A stretch of DNA of 18,252 bases from Methylovorus sp035565335 (lineage in GTDB: Bacteria; Pseudomonadota; Gammaproteobacteria; Burkholderiales; Methylophilaceae). The first letter of the stretch is position 1. Each line of letters starts with the position of its first letter. Below are positions 1-7,307 of the stretch, one piece after another. The position numbers and the translations under genes are program-made. The stretch spans positions 1-18,252 of the forward strand of contig DATMSO010000003.1 in assembly GCA_035565335.1 (NCBI GenBank), in the 5' to 3' direction. The notes beneath the pieces were generated by a model. The model was given only the letters and a program-made list of their open reading frames with translations, was not told where the DNA came from and did not search any database.

Positions 1-67
1 CCTTGGCAGCGTCTAAAACCTTTTTATGACGTGCGCGGGCGATGACACCACGTTTTACTCTAGGCAT
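1..67 (-). CDS. rplT: 50S ribosomal protein L20, N-terminal part (cut by window edge)
   Basis: The first 22 codons begin MPRVKRGVIARARHKKVLDA, the typical basic N-terminus of ribosomal protein L20, an early-assembly 23S rRNA-binding protein of the large subunit. In characterised bacteria it also represses its own operon. The start ATG (65-67) is preceded by a good Shine-Dalgarno AAGGAG. The gene lies only 11 bases downstream of rpmI, as expected for the rpmI-rplT pair. The rest lies beyond position 1. Identification is secure from the start sequence and the gene order. Confidence 0.95.
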   Translation of the reverse strand, partial: MPRVKRGVIARARHKKVLDAAK

Positions 68-78
68 GCTCTATCTCC

Positions 79-276
79 TTATTGAGTTGGCATCATGGCG
101 CGTACGCGCTTGACGTCAGTTGCGGAAATAATAGCCGTGCCGCGCAGGTTACGCTTCTGCTTGGTGGTCTTCTTGGTGAGGATGTGGCGCAGGTGCGAGT
201 GGGTACGCTTAACCTTGCCATTACCCAAGAACTTGAAGCGCTTTTTGGCGCCACTCTTGGTTTTCATTTTTGGCAT
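79..276 (-). CDS. rpmI: 50S ribosomal protein L35
   Basis: This encodes a 65-residue, very basic protein that opens with MPKMKTKSGAKKRFK, the L35 family signature, and has the usual family length. L35 is a small protein of the large ribosomal subunit. The reading frame is open for 36 codons further upstream, but the true start is the ATG at 274-276. It is preceded by AGGAG at a normal distance, and homologues begin exactly there. rplT follows after 11 bases. The leader upstream, between infC and rpmI, contains hairpins that may serve L20 feedback control. Confidence 0.96.
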   Translation of the reverse strand: MPKMKTKSGAKKRFKFLGNGKVKRTHSHLRHILTKKTTKQKRNLRGTAIISATDVKRVRAMMPTQ

Positions 277-305
277 TTTTTTCTCCTGAAGGAACAATAA
301 AAAAG

Positions 306-336
306 AGCGATCGGGCATGCCTTTAGCCGCGTCGCT
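306..336 (-). promoter_or_regulatory. Bulged hairpin in the rpmI leader (candidate L20 control element)
   Basis: On the minus strand AGCGACG (336-330) pairs with CGATCGCT (313-306) through seven base pairs around one bulged A. The helix continues as GGC/GCC after a bulged C, giving a stem of about ten pairs. It sits about 30 bases before the rpmI start and about 20 before its Shine-Dalgarno. In E. coli, L20 represses rpmI-rplT translation by binding a structured leader at this place. The pairing is seen directly; the L20 role is inference from position. Confidence 0.35.
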
Positions 337-382
337 ACCTCTTGCTGCTTGATACTGGCACTTATCAGCACCAGCCATCATC

Positions 383-417
383 AAAACAGCCCGCTATTAT
401 AACGCAATAACGGGCTG
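383..417 (-). terminator. Hairpin with short T run between infC and rpmI (weak terminator or attenuator)
   Basis: CAGCCCG (387-393) and CGGGCTG (411-417) form a seven-pair stem. After one mismatch it extends by four A/T pairs around a seven-base loop. On the minus strand it is followed by TTTTG. It starts 12 bases after the infC stop. The short T run suggests partial termination, which would reduce ribosomal protein expression relative to thrS and infC, or part of the rpmI leader structure. The hairpin is clear; its efficiency cannot be judged. Confidence 0.45.
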
Positions 418-429
418 AAGTTAATGCAC

Positions 430-954
430 TTACTTCTGCTTCTTGTGTGGACCGAGCACCATCACCATCTGACGGCCTTCCATCTTGGGGAACTGCTCAA
501 CTACCGCATGCTCCTGCAAGTCGGCTTCCACACGCTTCAAAAGTGCGAGCCCAAGTTCCTGGTGGGTGATTTCACGTCCACGGAAACGCAAGGTAATCTT
601 GGCCTTGTCGCCCTCCTGCAAGAAACGGATCAGGCTGCGCAGCTTAACCTGGTAATCGCCTTCGTCCGTACCCGGCCGGAATTTGACTTCCTTGACCTGA
701 ACCTGTTTCTGTTTGAGACGAGCTTCATGCTGGCGCTTGCTTTCGGCATATTTGAATTTGCCGTAATCCATCAAGCGACACACTGGCGGCTGCGCCTGAG
801 GCGCAATCTCAACCAGATCAATATCCGCTTCTTCCGCTTTGGCAAAAGCCTCATTGAGACTCATGACACCCAGCGGCTCGCCATCAACCCCCACCAACCG
901 AATCTGTTGTGCTGTTATGTCACCGTTGATTCGTATTTCTTTTTCTTGAGCTAT
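430..954 (-). CDS. infC: Translation initiation factor IF-3, starting at an AUA codon
   Basis: IF-3 binds the 30S subunit, prevents premature 50S joining and proofreads the start codon. The 174-residue product carries family hallmarks: VDLVEI-like IDLVEIAP, PPVCRLMDYGKF, VKEVKFRPGTDEGDYQVKL and RGREITHQELG, and ends GPHKKQK. No ATG fits. The earliest ATG/GTG/TTG in frame is a TTG (895-897) that lies inside the conserved N-terminal domain and would drop about 19 residues, including the INGDI motif. The frame is open upstream to a TAA at 970-972. An ATA at 952-954 sits eight bases after GGAG (963-966) and gives (I)AQEKEIRINGD, which matches the homologous N-terminus. Non-canonical starts are known for infC (AUU in E. 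coli) and allow IF-3 to limit its own synthesis. It lies 42 bases after thrS. Confidence 0.95.
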   Translation of the reverse strand: MAQEKEIRINGDITAQQIRLVGVDGEPLGVMSLNEAFAKAEEADIDLVEIAPQAQPPVCRLMDYGKFKYAESKRQHEARLKQKQVQVKEVKFRPGTDEGDYQVKLRSLIRFLQEGDKAKITLRFRGREITHQELGLALLKRVEADLQEHAVVEQFPKMEGRQMVMVLGPHKKQK

Positions 955-962
955 CGCAAATT

Positions 963-966
963 CTCC
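963..966 (-). promoter_or_regulatory. Shine-Dalgarno that fixes the AUA start of infC
   Basis: GGAG on the minus strand lies eight bases upstream of the ATA at 952-954. It lies about 65 bases upstream of the first conventional start (TTG, 897). This supports initiation at AUA and the full-length IF-3 N-terminal domain. Confidence 0.75.
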
Positions 967-996
967 AAATTAATCATTAAACGGCCATGCATAAAT

Positions 997-2919
997 TTAA
1001 ACCTTGGCACCCACGTCCGCCTTGAGGCGCTCTATAAACGCGCTCACTGACATGGAACCAAGGTCTTCACCCTTGCGGGTGCGCACAGCCACTTGTCCGC
1101 TTTGCATTTCGCGGTCACCTGCCACAAGCAGGTAAGGCAGCTTCTGCAAGCTATGTTCGCGAATTTTATAGGTTATTTTCTCATTCCTCAAGTCCGAATC
1201 GACCCGGAAGCCGTTTTTCCTGAGTTCTGCAACCACTTCCTGCACATAGGCCGACTGGCTATCCGTGATATTCAGCACCATGGCCTGAACCGGCGCGAGC
1301 CATGTGGGCATGGCGCCTGCGTAGTTTTCAATCAAAATACCCAGGAAGCGCTCCATGGACCCGACGATGGCACGGTGCAGCATCACAGGGTGCTTACGGC
1401 TATTGTCTTCCGCCACATATTCTGCGCCCAGGCGCTCTGGCAGGTTGAAATCCAGCTGTATGGTGCCGCATTGCCAGAGACGGCCCAGGCTGTCTTTCAG
1501 GGTAAATTCGATCTTGGGACCATAGAACGCGCCTTCACCTGGCTGCAGGTCAAATGCCAGGTTGTTTTCCTGCAATGCCGCCGCCAATGAGGCTTCGGCC
1601 TTATCCCAGCTTTCGTCCGACCCTACGCGTTTTTCGGGACGGGTAGAGAGCTTGACCAGCACATCGTTAAACCCAAAATCCTTGTATGCCTGATAGAGCA
1701 TGACAATAAAGTCTGCCACTTCCTGCTTTACCTGATCTTCGGTACAGAAAATATGCGCATCGTCCTGGGTAAAACCGCGCACGCGCATTAAGCCATGCAA
1801 GGCGCCAGAAGGCTCGTTGCGGTGACAGGAGCCAAATTCGGCCAGCCGCAATGGCAAATCGCGATAGCTATGCAAGCTACTATTAAATATCTGGATATGG
1901 CCAGGGCAATTCATCGGCTTAACCGCGTAATCGCGGTTTTCCGAGGAGGTGGTGAACATGTTTTCACGGTAATTTTGCCAGTGACCGGATTTCTCCCACA
2001 GCGAGCGATCCATGATGGTCGGGGTTTTGACTTCCTGATAGCCGTACTGGCGGAACAGACCGCGCATGTATTGCTCGACCTCCTGCCACAGATTCCAGCC
2101 GCGTGGATGCCAGAACACCATGCCGGGCGCTTCATCCTGCATGTGGAAATAGTCGAGTTGCTTGCCCAGTTTGCGATGGTCGCGCTTTTCCGCCTCTTCC
2201 AGCATGTGCAGATAGGCTTCAAGGTCCTCTTTCTTAGCCCAGGCGGTGCCGTAAATGCGTTGCAGCATTTCATTGTTGGAGTCGCCACGCCAGTAGGCGC
2301 CCGCCACCTTCATTAGCTTGAAGGCCTTGAGCTTGCCGGTGGAAGGCACGTGCGGGCCACGGCAAAGGTCGGTGAAGTTACCCTCACTATAGAGCGACAC
2401 ATCCTGGTCAGCCGGGATGGAGGCGATGATTTCGGCCTTGTACGCTTCGCCTATGGACTGGAAATACGCCACGGCTTCATCGCGTGGCAATACCTTACGC
2501 GTGACCTGCTCATCCTTTTTGGCAAGCTCGGCCATTTTCTTTTCAATGGCTTCCAGGTCTTCCGGAGTAAACGGACGCTTGTAGGAAAAATCATAGTAAA
2601 AGCCATTGTCGATGACCGGCCCAATGGTCACCTGAGCTTCAGGGAACAGTTCCTTGACGGCATACGCCAGCAAGTGCGCCGTGGAGTGGCGTATGACCTC
2701 AAGCCCATCCGCATCCTTGTCGGTAATGATGGCGAGGTCGATATCCTCCGTGATCTCGAATGATGTATCGACCAGGCGAGGCTCCTGCCCCGGCAATGTC
2801 ACTTTGCCTGCCAGCGCGGCACGCGCAAGGCCGGCGCCTATGCTTTGCGCAACCGCAGCTACGGTGAGGGGGGCGTCGAACTGTCGTTCAGAGCCGTCAG
2901 GCAAACGTATTACCGGCAT
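997..2919 (-). CDS. thrS: Threonyl-tRNA synthetase
   Basis: This class II synthetase charges tRNA-Thr and edits mischarged Ser-tRNA-Thr in the cytoplasm. The 640-residue product matches the E. coli length (642). Order: TGS domain (about 1-62); editing domain with HSTAH (H78, H82) and C186/H190; catalytic core; anticodon-binding domain from about 540. The three zinc ligands are present: C338 in MNCPGH, H389 in DDAHIFC and H515 in MLHRAIVGS. Motif 2 is CHRNEPSGALHGLMRVRGF. The ATG start (2917-2919) has only a weak upstream GAAAGA. It is the first gene of the thrS-infC-rpmI-rplT cluster, with a candidate promoter about 100 bases upstream. Confidence 0.98.
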   Translation of the reverse strand: MPVIRLPDGSERQFDAPLTVAAVAQSIGAGLARAALAGKVTLPGQEPRLVDTSFEITEDIDLAIITDKDADGLEVIRHSTAHLLAYAVKELFPEAQVTIGPVIDNGFYYDFSYKRPFTPEDLEAIEKKMAELAKKDEQVTRKVLPRDEAVAYFQSIGEAYKAEIIASIPADQDVSLYSEGNFTDLCRGPHVPSTGKLKAFKLMKVAGAYWRGDSNNEMLQRIYGTAWAKKEDLEAYLHMLEEAEKRDHRKLGKQLDYFHMQDEAPGMVFWHPRGWNLWQEVEQYMRGLFRQYGYQEVKTPTIMDRSLWEKSGHWQNYRENMFTTSSENRDYAVKPMNCPGHIQIFNSSLHSYRDLPLRLAEFGSCHRNEPSGALHGLMRVRGFTQDDAHIFCTEDQVKQEVADFIVMLYQAYKDFGFNDVLVKLSTRPEKRVGSDESWDKAEASLAAALQENNLAFDLQPGEGAFYGPKIEFTLKDSLGRLWQCGTIQLDFNLPERLGAEYVAEDNSRKHPVMLHRAIVGSMERFLGILIENYAGAMPTWLAPVQAMVLNITDSQSAYVQEVVAELRKNGFRVDSDLRNEKITYKIREHSLQKLPYLLVAGDREMQSGQVAVRTRKGEDLGSMSVSAFIERLKADVGAKV

Positions 2920-3015
2920 AGTGATCTTTCATGCTGTTTTAAGGGAATTGCACATGCAAAAGTCGTTGATTTAACGGCTTTCCAGCGTAGGTGAGCGGAT
3001 GCCGCCCAACGGGAA

Positions 3016-3045
3016 ATTATCGCACAAAGCGTAAAATCTGAACAA
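3016..3045 (-). promoter_or_regulatory. Candidate sigma-70 promoter of thrS
   Basis: On the minus strand GATAAT (3021-3016) is a good -10 match. TTGTTC (3045-3040) lies 18 bases upstream as a moderate -35. Transcription from it would leave a leader of about 90 bases before thrS. The region 2920-3159 separates divergent thrS and the glycosylase gene. I see no clear plus-strand promoter in it. Assignment is by eye only. Confidence 0.35.
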
Positions 3046-3159
3046 CATCCATCGCCAATCGAATCATGCTAGGCTATTTATGTCAGACAGGCGTCACCCC
3101 TGACGCCCACATCGCCTGCGTTTTCTCAATGCGGCGGTAACGCATCACAGCGAGTCCCT

Positions 3160-3831
3160 ATGCAAACAGCAGCACCTCAAGATCTGGACCTGGAAGCCAG
3201 CCGTTTTCTGGCGGGATTGGACGCGGACTGGCACCGACTGGTCACCCTGGTGGGGCCATGTACCATCCAGCGCCGCGAACAACGTGAGCCTTACGAGGCT
3301 CTGGTGCGTGCCGTCGCGCATCAGCAACTACATGGCAAGGCAGCCGACGCCATACTGGCGAGACTGATGGCAAGCTTTCCGCATGAGTGCTTCCCCAGCC
3401 CGGAGCAACTGGCGACGGCGGATGAAACCACGCTACGCAGTTGCGGCCTGTCCATGGCAAAAGTCACGGCGATCCGCGGCATTGCCGCAGCCACCCTCGC
3501 AGGCACCGTCCCCAGCGCCAATCTTGCCGCCAGCATGAGCGATGAAGCGCTGATTGCATGCCTCACCTCGCTGAGAGGCATCGGGCGCTGGACCGTGGAA
3601 ATGCTGCTGATCTTTACCCTTGGGCGGAATGACGTGCTGCCAGTGGATGACTTTGGCGTACGCGAAGGCTGGCGCCAGCTTAAAAACCTGCCCGAACAAC
3701 CCAAACCCAAAGCGCTGGCGGTGATTGGCGAGCCATGGTCGCCCTATCGCAGCATCGCAGCCTGGTATTTATGGCAAGCCGCCGCGCTGGCTAAAAGCGG
3801 CGCGCTCAGGACAGAGAAGGAGCAAACTTGA
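3160..3831 (+). CDS. AlkA-type DNA-3-methyladenine glycosylase (HhH-GPD family)
   Basis: This base-excision repair enzyme removes alkylated purines from DNA. The 223-residue product has the helix-hairpin-helix LRGIGRWTVEM (138-148). Next comes LGRNDVLPVDDFGVREG, which contains the expected catalytic aspartate D164. An earlier HQQLHGKAA segment (54-62) is the usual start of the HhH-GPD fold. It is shorter than E. coli AlkA (282) and lacks that protein's N-terminal domain, as many compact bacterial AlkA relatives do. The start ATG (3160) has only a weak AGCGAG before it. The TGA stop shares one base with the next gene's ATG, so the two are probably translated together. No Ada-like regulator is in view. 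Confidence 0.9.
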   Translation: MQTAAPQDLDLEASRFLAGLDADWHRLVTLVGPCTIQRREQREPYEALVRAVAHQQLHGKAADAILARLMASFPHECFPSPEQLATADETTLRSCGLSMAKVTAIRGIAAATLAGTVPSANLAASMSDEALIACLTSLRGIGRWTVEMLLIFTLGRNDVLPVDDFGVREGWRQLKNLPEQPKPKALAVIGEPWSPYRSIAAWYLWQAAALAKSGALRTEKEQT

Positions 3832-4091
3832 TGACCAGCAAATCCAGTCAGGCATTGGAGCTCAAGCAGGCCGTTCAGCTGGCGATGTCGGGCGAGTGGG
3901 AGGCTGCACACAATATCGCCCAGGCTTCCGGCCACCCGGTCGCCCATTGGATTCATGCGGTATTGCACAAGATAGAACCGGACGAAGGCAATAGCCGCTA
4001 CTGGTATGCCAGAACCAGCCATCGCTATGAAGAATACGCAACGCCAGCGGAGGAATGGCAAGCGATATTGGCAGCGCTATCGGAAAGCTAA
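3831..4091 (+). CDS. Uncharacterised 86-residue protein coupled to the AlkA-type glycosylase
   Basis: The start ATG (3831-3833) overlaps the glycosylase stop by one base. It is preceded by an excellent AAGGAG (3817-3822) eight bases away, so this is a real, translationally coupled gene. The protein is soluble and mostly helical. It has a tryptophan/histidine-rich core: GEWEAAHNIAQ (about 22-32), WIHAVLHKIE (about 40-49) and EGNSRYWYAR (52-61). I have a memory of similar small conserved bacterial proteins with a W..H..LH..E/DEGN.RYWY pattern, but I cannot assign a family or function. No membrane segment, signal peptide or DNA-binding motif is visible. Confidence 0.85.
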   Translation: MTSKSSQALELKQAVQLAMSGEWEAAHNIAQASGHPVAHWIHAVLHKIEPDEGNSRYWYARTSHRYEEYATPAEEWQAILAALSES

Positions 4092-4177
4092 CCCTCCCGA
4101 CGCCAACCCTTCCAATTCGCTGAACGGCGCCTTTTTTGTCCACTGCCAAGACAGGCGCCATATGCGGGCTGTTTCAA

Positions 4178-4252
4178 TTGTTTTCATTTATTACATTTTT
4201 CTGTAACAACTCTCTGTCAGAATGCGAAGCGTTGGCTTTACCCAAGCCAACG
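4178..4252 (+). promoter_or_regulatory. Candidate promoter and leader hairpin before the small membrane protein
   Basis: TTGTTT (4178-4183) and TGTAAC (4202-4207) are spaced 18 bases apart and could be a weak sigma-70 promoter in an A/T-rich stretch. Downstream, CGTTGGCTT (4230-4238) and AAGCCAACG (4244-4252) form a perfect nine-pair stem with a five-base TACCC loop, extendable by a G-T and an A-T pair. No T run follows. The hairpin is therefore more likely a 5' leader structure of the gene at 4285 than a strong terminator of the upstream pair. Confidence 0.35.
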
Positions 4253-4284
4253 TTCTATCAATATTAAAATCCCAAAAGGACATC

Positions 4285-4536
4285 ATGCTTATCAAGTTTT
4301 TCATTCTGTTTGCCATACCCTTTGTCTTTACTGCATTCAGTGCTGGTTTGGGCTGGTTTGCCAACGAAAGCGACGGCGCCATGCTGACCGGTACCACTGG
4401 TTTTGTGGTTTCCGCTGCGTGGGCTTTCTACAGCTGGGCGACATCGCCACTTCATCGTCGCCAACCTATCAGCCGCCAAAGCGCGATCCGCTCGCCGGCC
4501 GCCACGGTCAAGATAGCCCGCCTCAAGGCGTGCTAA
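4285..4536 (+). CDS. Small membrane protein of unknown function
   Basis: This encodes 83 residues. The ATG at 4285 follows AAAGGA at a good distance, so I prefer it to an ATG at 4222 in the same frame that lies inside the leader hairpin region. Two hydrophobic segments are evident, IKFFILFAIPFVFTAFSAGL (about 3-22) and TGTTGFVVSAAWAFYSWA (about 35-52). A basic tail rich in Arg and Ser follows, so the C-terminus is probably cytoplasmic by the positive-inside rule. A perfect terminator begins at the stop codon. I recognise no family. Confidence 0.65.
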   Translation: MLIKFFILFAIPFVFTAFSAGLGWFANESDGAMLTGTTGFVVSAAWAFYSWATSPLHRRQPISRQSAIRSPAATVKIARLKAC

Positions 4537-4537
4537 A

Positions 4538-4567
4538 ACAAAAAGGCAGCTAAAGCTGCCTTTTTGT
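4538..4567. terminator. Bidirectional intrinsic terminator between convergent genes
   Basis: ACAAAAAGGCAGC (4538-4550) and GCTGCCTTTTTGT (4555-4567) are perfectly complementary with a TAAA loop. The stem therefore has a GC-rich top and A/T runs at its base, giving a T run on either strand. It directly follows the plus-strand membrane protein gene. It lies 23 bases beyond the stop of the minus-strand DUF2789-type gene. It is well placed to end both transcripts. Confidence 0.88.
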
Positions 4568-4590
4568 TATTCAGGGCATGCCGGTGTCGC

Positions 4591-4851
4591 TCAGCCCTGA
4601 GCGCTACCCGCATCCCTGGCGGCATGCAAACTGGCATTCAGCCTGTCCACCACCTCTGCCCAGTCAGCATCGGCTTGAATGGCTTCCCGCAGAAATGCCG
4701 CCTGCGACAACGTCCAGAATGGCGCTTCACTCAATGCCAGACCGGTATGCATATGACCATGCGTATTGATGAACTCCACTATCGATGCCTCATCCGAAGG
4801 TAATCCCAGTTGCTCAAATAATTGAGCCATTTCATGCGCGGGGCTTTCCAT
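4591..4851 (-). CDS. DUF2789-type small protein
   Basis: The 86-residue acidic, helical protein resembles the DUF2789 family, whose function is unknown. Features I associate with that family are LFEQLGLPSDEASIVEFI near the N-terminus, ALSEAPFWTLSQAAFLREAI in the middle and DADWAEVVDRLNA after it. The ATG (4849-4851) is preceded by GGGAGG at good spacing. It lies 79 bases downstream of the kinase gene on the same strand and may share its transcript. The bidirectional terminator follows. Family assignment is from memory of the pattern. Confidence 0.85.
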   Translation of the reverse strand: MESPAHEMAQLFEQLGLPSDEASIVEFINTHGHMHTGLALSEAPFWTLSQAAFLREAIQADADWAEVVDRLNASLHAARDAGSAQG

Positions 4852-4930
4852 GCCACACCTCCCATTATTAATCTTGCCAGCTTATTGCTCTCACTAGCCG
4901 TGTGACCGCCGCTATCTCATGGGGTTCGGA

Positions 4931-7288
4931 CTACATTTTCTGGCGGATGGCCAACACCGCCTGATTGCGCAAGGTGCGCAACAATGACAGCTGGCGTTGC
5001 GAAATCTGCATGCTGTTAGCGGTAGGCATATCGGCATAAAACAGGGCAATAGGCTTGTTCTTGATCACGATGGGTAGCAACAGCAGACTGCCGGCAGGCA
5101 CCATGGCGCGATACCAGGCGGGAATCTTGTCGGCGATATTCGGAGCGTTGATATCGGCAATCGAGAGGTCCGCCGCCTTATTGAGCGCGATCTGAAACAC
5201 GTCCGGTGCCGTGTTCATGGCAAAACGGAACTTCGGCAGCATGGCGTCGGCATCCTTGCCAAAGCCAAAGCGCGCCGCCATCACGTTATGCTTGGCATCG
5301 CGCACGCAGATAATGGTGCGTTGGAAGGCCATGCCGCGATGCATGGTTTCCAGCACCATTTGCATGATGTCATTGAGCTGATGGTCCTCCACCAGCGTAT
5401 TGGTCACATCCTGTATACCCGCTGACAGTATGGCATCAGCATCGTGCCGCTCGGCATCACTGTCATCGGCATCCGGCATATGCCCCATATCCAGCCGCGT
5501 GATCCCCGCCATGCTATCCACCTCGGCGGCCTGCTCCTTGCTCGCAGGCTCTTCCTCGCCAGCCCATTGCCGCATTTTTTTCATCAGGGCGCTCTGGGCG
5601 AGATTGATGCTGATGATGCTGGCCCGGGCCGACATTTCCGCCAGGCTGGACTCAATCGCCGCGCGCAACTGTGGTTCGGTGATCGCTACGGCATCCTTGT
5701 AGCGCTTCATGATCTTGCGTATGCCCTGCGTCTGCTGCTCGGCGTTGCCATGCGCGATCACCGCACACAGTTCATTGGCCAAGTTCACCGTCACCGTCAA
5801 CGTTTCCAGCTCGCCATAAGGCTTGATCACCTCGCCCACCAGCCGCTGCATACCTGCCAGCAGGCGTGGCGGAAAATTCCAGCTCTTGGCAACGCCCACC
5901 CCCAGCTCGCTGTAGCCCATGCCGAGCACCTTCACCGCGGCCTTGTCCTCGCCATCGCCCTGCTCCACCAGCCGCGCCACTTCCTGGCTTTCTTCAAAGA
6001 AATAAAAGGTCGCCAGTAACTTGCCAAGATTGCGGAACATAGAGCAGATCATGGCTTCTTCGGCATCGCGTATATTGCGCCCCGAAGAAAACTGGGCAGC
6101 AAGAATGCCGGCGAAATACGAGGACAGCACATCGTCTTTCAGCTGCGCCGCCTGCGCCTTGTTCTGCAGGAACTCGAACAGGATGAGCGTCATGGCGACA
6201 TTGCGCACGGTCTCAAACCCGAGAATGACCACGGCCTTCGAAATCGTGTTGATCTTGCCGCCAAACTGGCCGTAGGTGACGGTATTCACCAGACGTAGCA
6301 GCTTGTTGGTCAGGGCAAAGTCTTGCAGGATGGTTTTGGTCAGAATATTGGTACTGGCGGATTCATCATCCACTACGCGGTTGATCTCGCTCAGCGTGGA
6401 CGACAGGATCGGGAAATCGCTCTTGCTGCGCATGCGCCGTAGCAGGAATTCCAGCGTGCTGTGCTTGCTGTCGTGCGCCGCTTTTTCATCATCGCGAGTC
6501 GGGTCGAGATAGTGCTGCAGAGCCTCGTTCATGGCCGTGGCATTGGCATAGCGGTCATCCGGATTTTTTGCCAGCGCCTTGAGGATAATCGCTTCCAGCC
6601 GCGCATCCACGTGCATATTGCGTTCAGAAGGGGCTGTGGTGGCATCCTGCAGGGTTTTGCGCAGCACTTCCTGCACATCGTCGCCATCCACGGCGGGCCT
6701 GCCTGTCACCAGGGTATACAAGAGCATGCCTAGCGAATAAATATCGGCACGCGGCGTAATTTTTTTGCCGGTGACCATTTCAGGTGCCATGTAATGCGGC
6801 GAGCCATCGATGCGCCCCTGCGCTGGCTGGCTGATGCGGCGGGCAATGCCGAAATCCATGATCTGCGGCTGACCGGTGGCCGTGAGCATAATGTTGGCGG
6901 GTTTGATATCCAGGTGCAGCACGCCCTGCTCATGGGCATATGCCACGGCATCCAGCAGGCTGCTGACGATCTGCACGGCACGTGTCAAAGGCAGCACCGG
7001 CTCCGCCTGTAATAACTGGCCAAGCGTCTGGCCTTCGACATAGGCATACACCAGATAAGGCGCGCCTTCATGTTCGCCTGCATCAAACAGGGTGACGATA
7101 TTGCCGTGCTGCAGTTTGCTGACGATGCGCGCTTCCTGAATCAGCGCACCCATATCCTCTTGTGTGGCATGCAGGGTTTTGATGGCGACATCACGCCCCA
7201 GATGGCTGTCACGCGCAAGATACACAACCCCCTGCGCGCCCTTGCCCAGCATGCGCACGATTTCAAAACGGCCAATGTTTGCCGCCAT
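4931..7288 (-). CDS. Ser/Thr protein kinase fused to HDOD and GAF domains
   Basis: This 785-residue cytoplasmic signalling protein begins with a Hanks-type kinase (about 8-262). It shows the glycine loop GKGAQG (15-20), VAIK lysine K37, catalytic loop HLDIKPAN (125-132, with Leu where Arg of HRD is usual), DFG (145-147) and APE (168-170). An HDOD domain (about 290-500) follows; its HD-like position reads FRNLGK, so phosphodiesterase metal residues are absent. A GAF-like domain (about 630-780) ends the protein. I see no membrane helices. The frame is open 21 codons further upstream, but ATG 7286-7288 follows GGAG by five bases and directly precedes the kinase fold. It lies 122 bases after the response regulator. 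Substrates and the GAF ligand are unknown. Confidence 0.93.
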   Translation of the reverse strand: MAANIGRFEIVRMLGKGAQGVVYLARDSHLGRDVAIKTLHATQEDMGALIQEARIVSKLQHGNIVTLFDAGEHEGAPYLVYAYVEGQTLGQLLQAEPVLPLTRAVQIVSSLLDAVAYAHEQGVLHLDIKPANIMLTATGQPQIMDFGIARRISQPAQGRIDGSPHYMAPEMVTGKKITPRADIYSLGMLLYTLVTGRPAVDGDDVQEVLRKTLQDATTAPSERNMHVDARLEAIILKALAKNPDDRYANATAMNEALQHYLDPTRDDEKAAHDSKHSTLEFLLRRMRSKSDFPILSSTLSEINRVVDDESASTNILTKTILQDFALTNKLLRLVNTVTYGQFGGKINTISKAVVILGFETVRNVAMTLILFEFLQNKAQAAQLKDDVLSSYFAGILAAQFSSGRNIRDAEEAMICSMFRNLGKLLATFYFFEESQEVARLVEQGDGEDKAAVKVLGMGYSELGVGVAKSWNFPPRLLAGMQRLVGEVIKPYGELETLTVTVNLANELCAVIAHGNAEQQTQGIRKIMKRYKDAVAITEPQLRAAIESSLAEMSARASIISINLAQSALMKKMRQWAGEEEPASKEQAAEVDSMAGITRLDMGHMPDADDSDAERHDADAILSAGIQDVTNTLVEDHQLNDIMQMVLETMHRGMAFQRTIICVRDAKHNVMAARFGFGKDADAMLPKFRFAMNTAPDVFQIALNKAADLSIADINAPNIADKIPAWYRAMVPAGSLLLLPIVIKNKPIALFYADMPTANSMQISQRQLSLLRTLRNQAVLAIRQKM

Positions 7289-7307
7289 ATGCTCTCCACC
7301 CATAGAA

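Noticed and set aside
2920..3015. thrS leader examined for a tRNA-like operator as in E. coli
   Set aside because: Only tiny stems (for example CGTT-AAATC-AACG) were seen, with no convincing anticodon-arm mimic.
4125..4159. Two GGCGCC palindromes, the first followed by T6, considered as a terminator after the glycosylase pair
   Set aside because: The T run lies inside the would-be loop rather than after the stem, and the stem is only six pairs with a loop of more than 20 bases.
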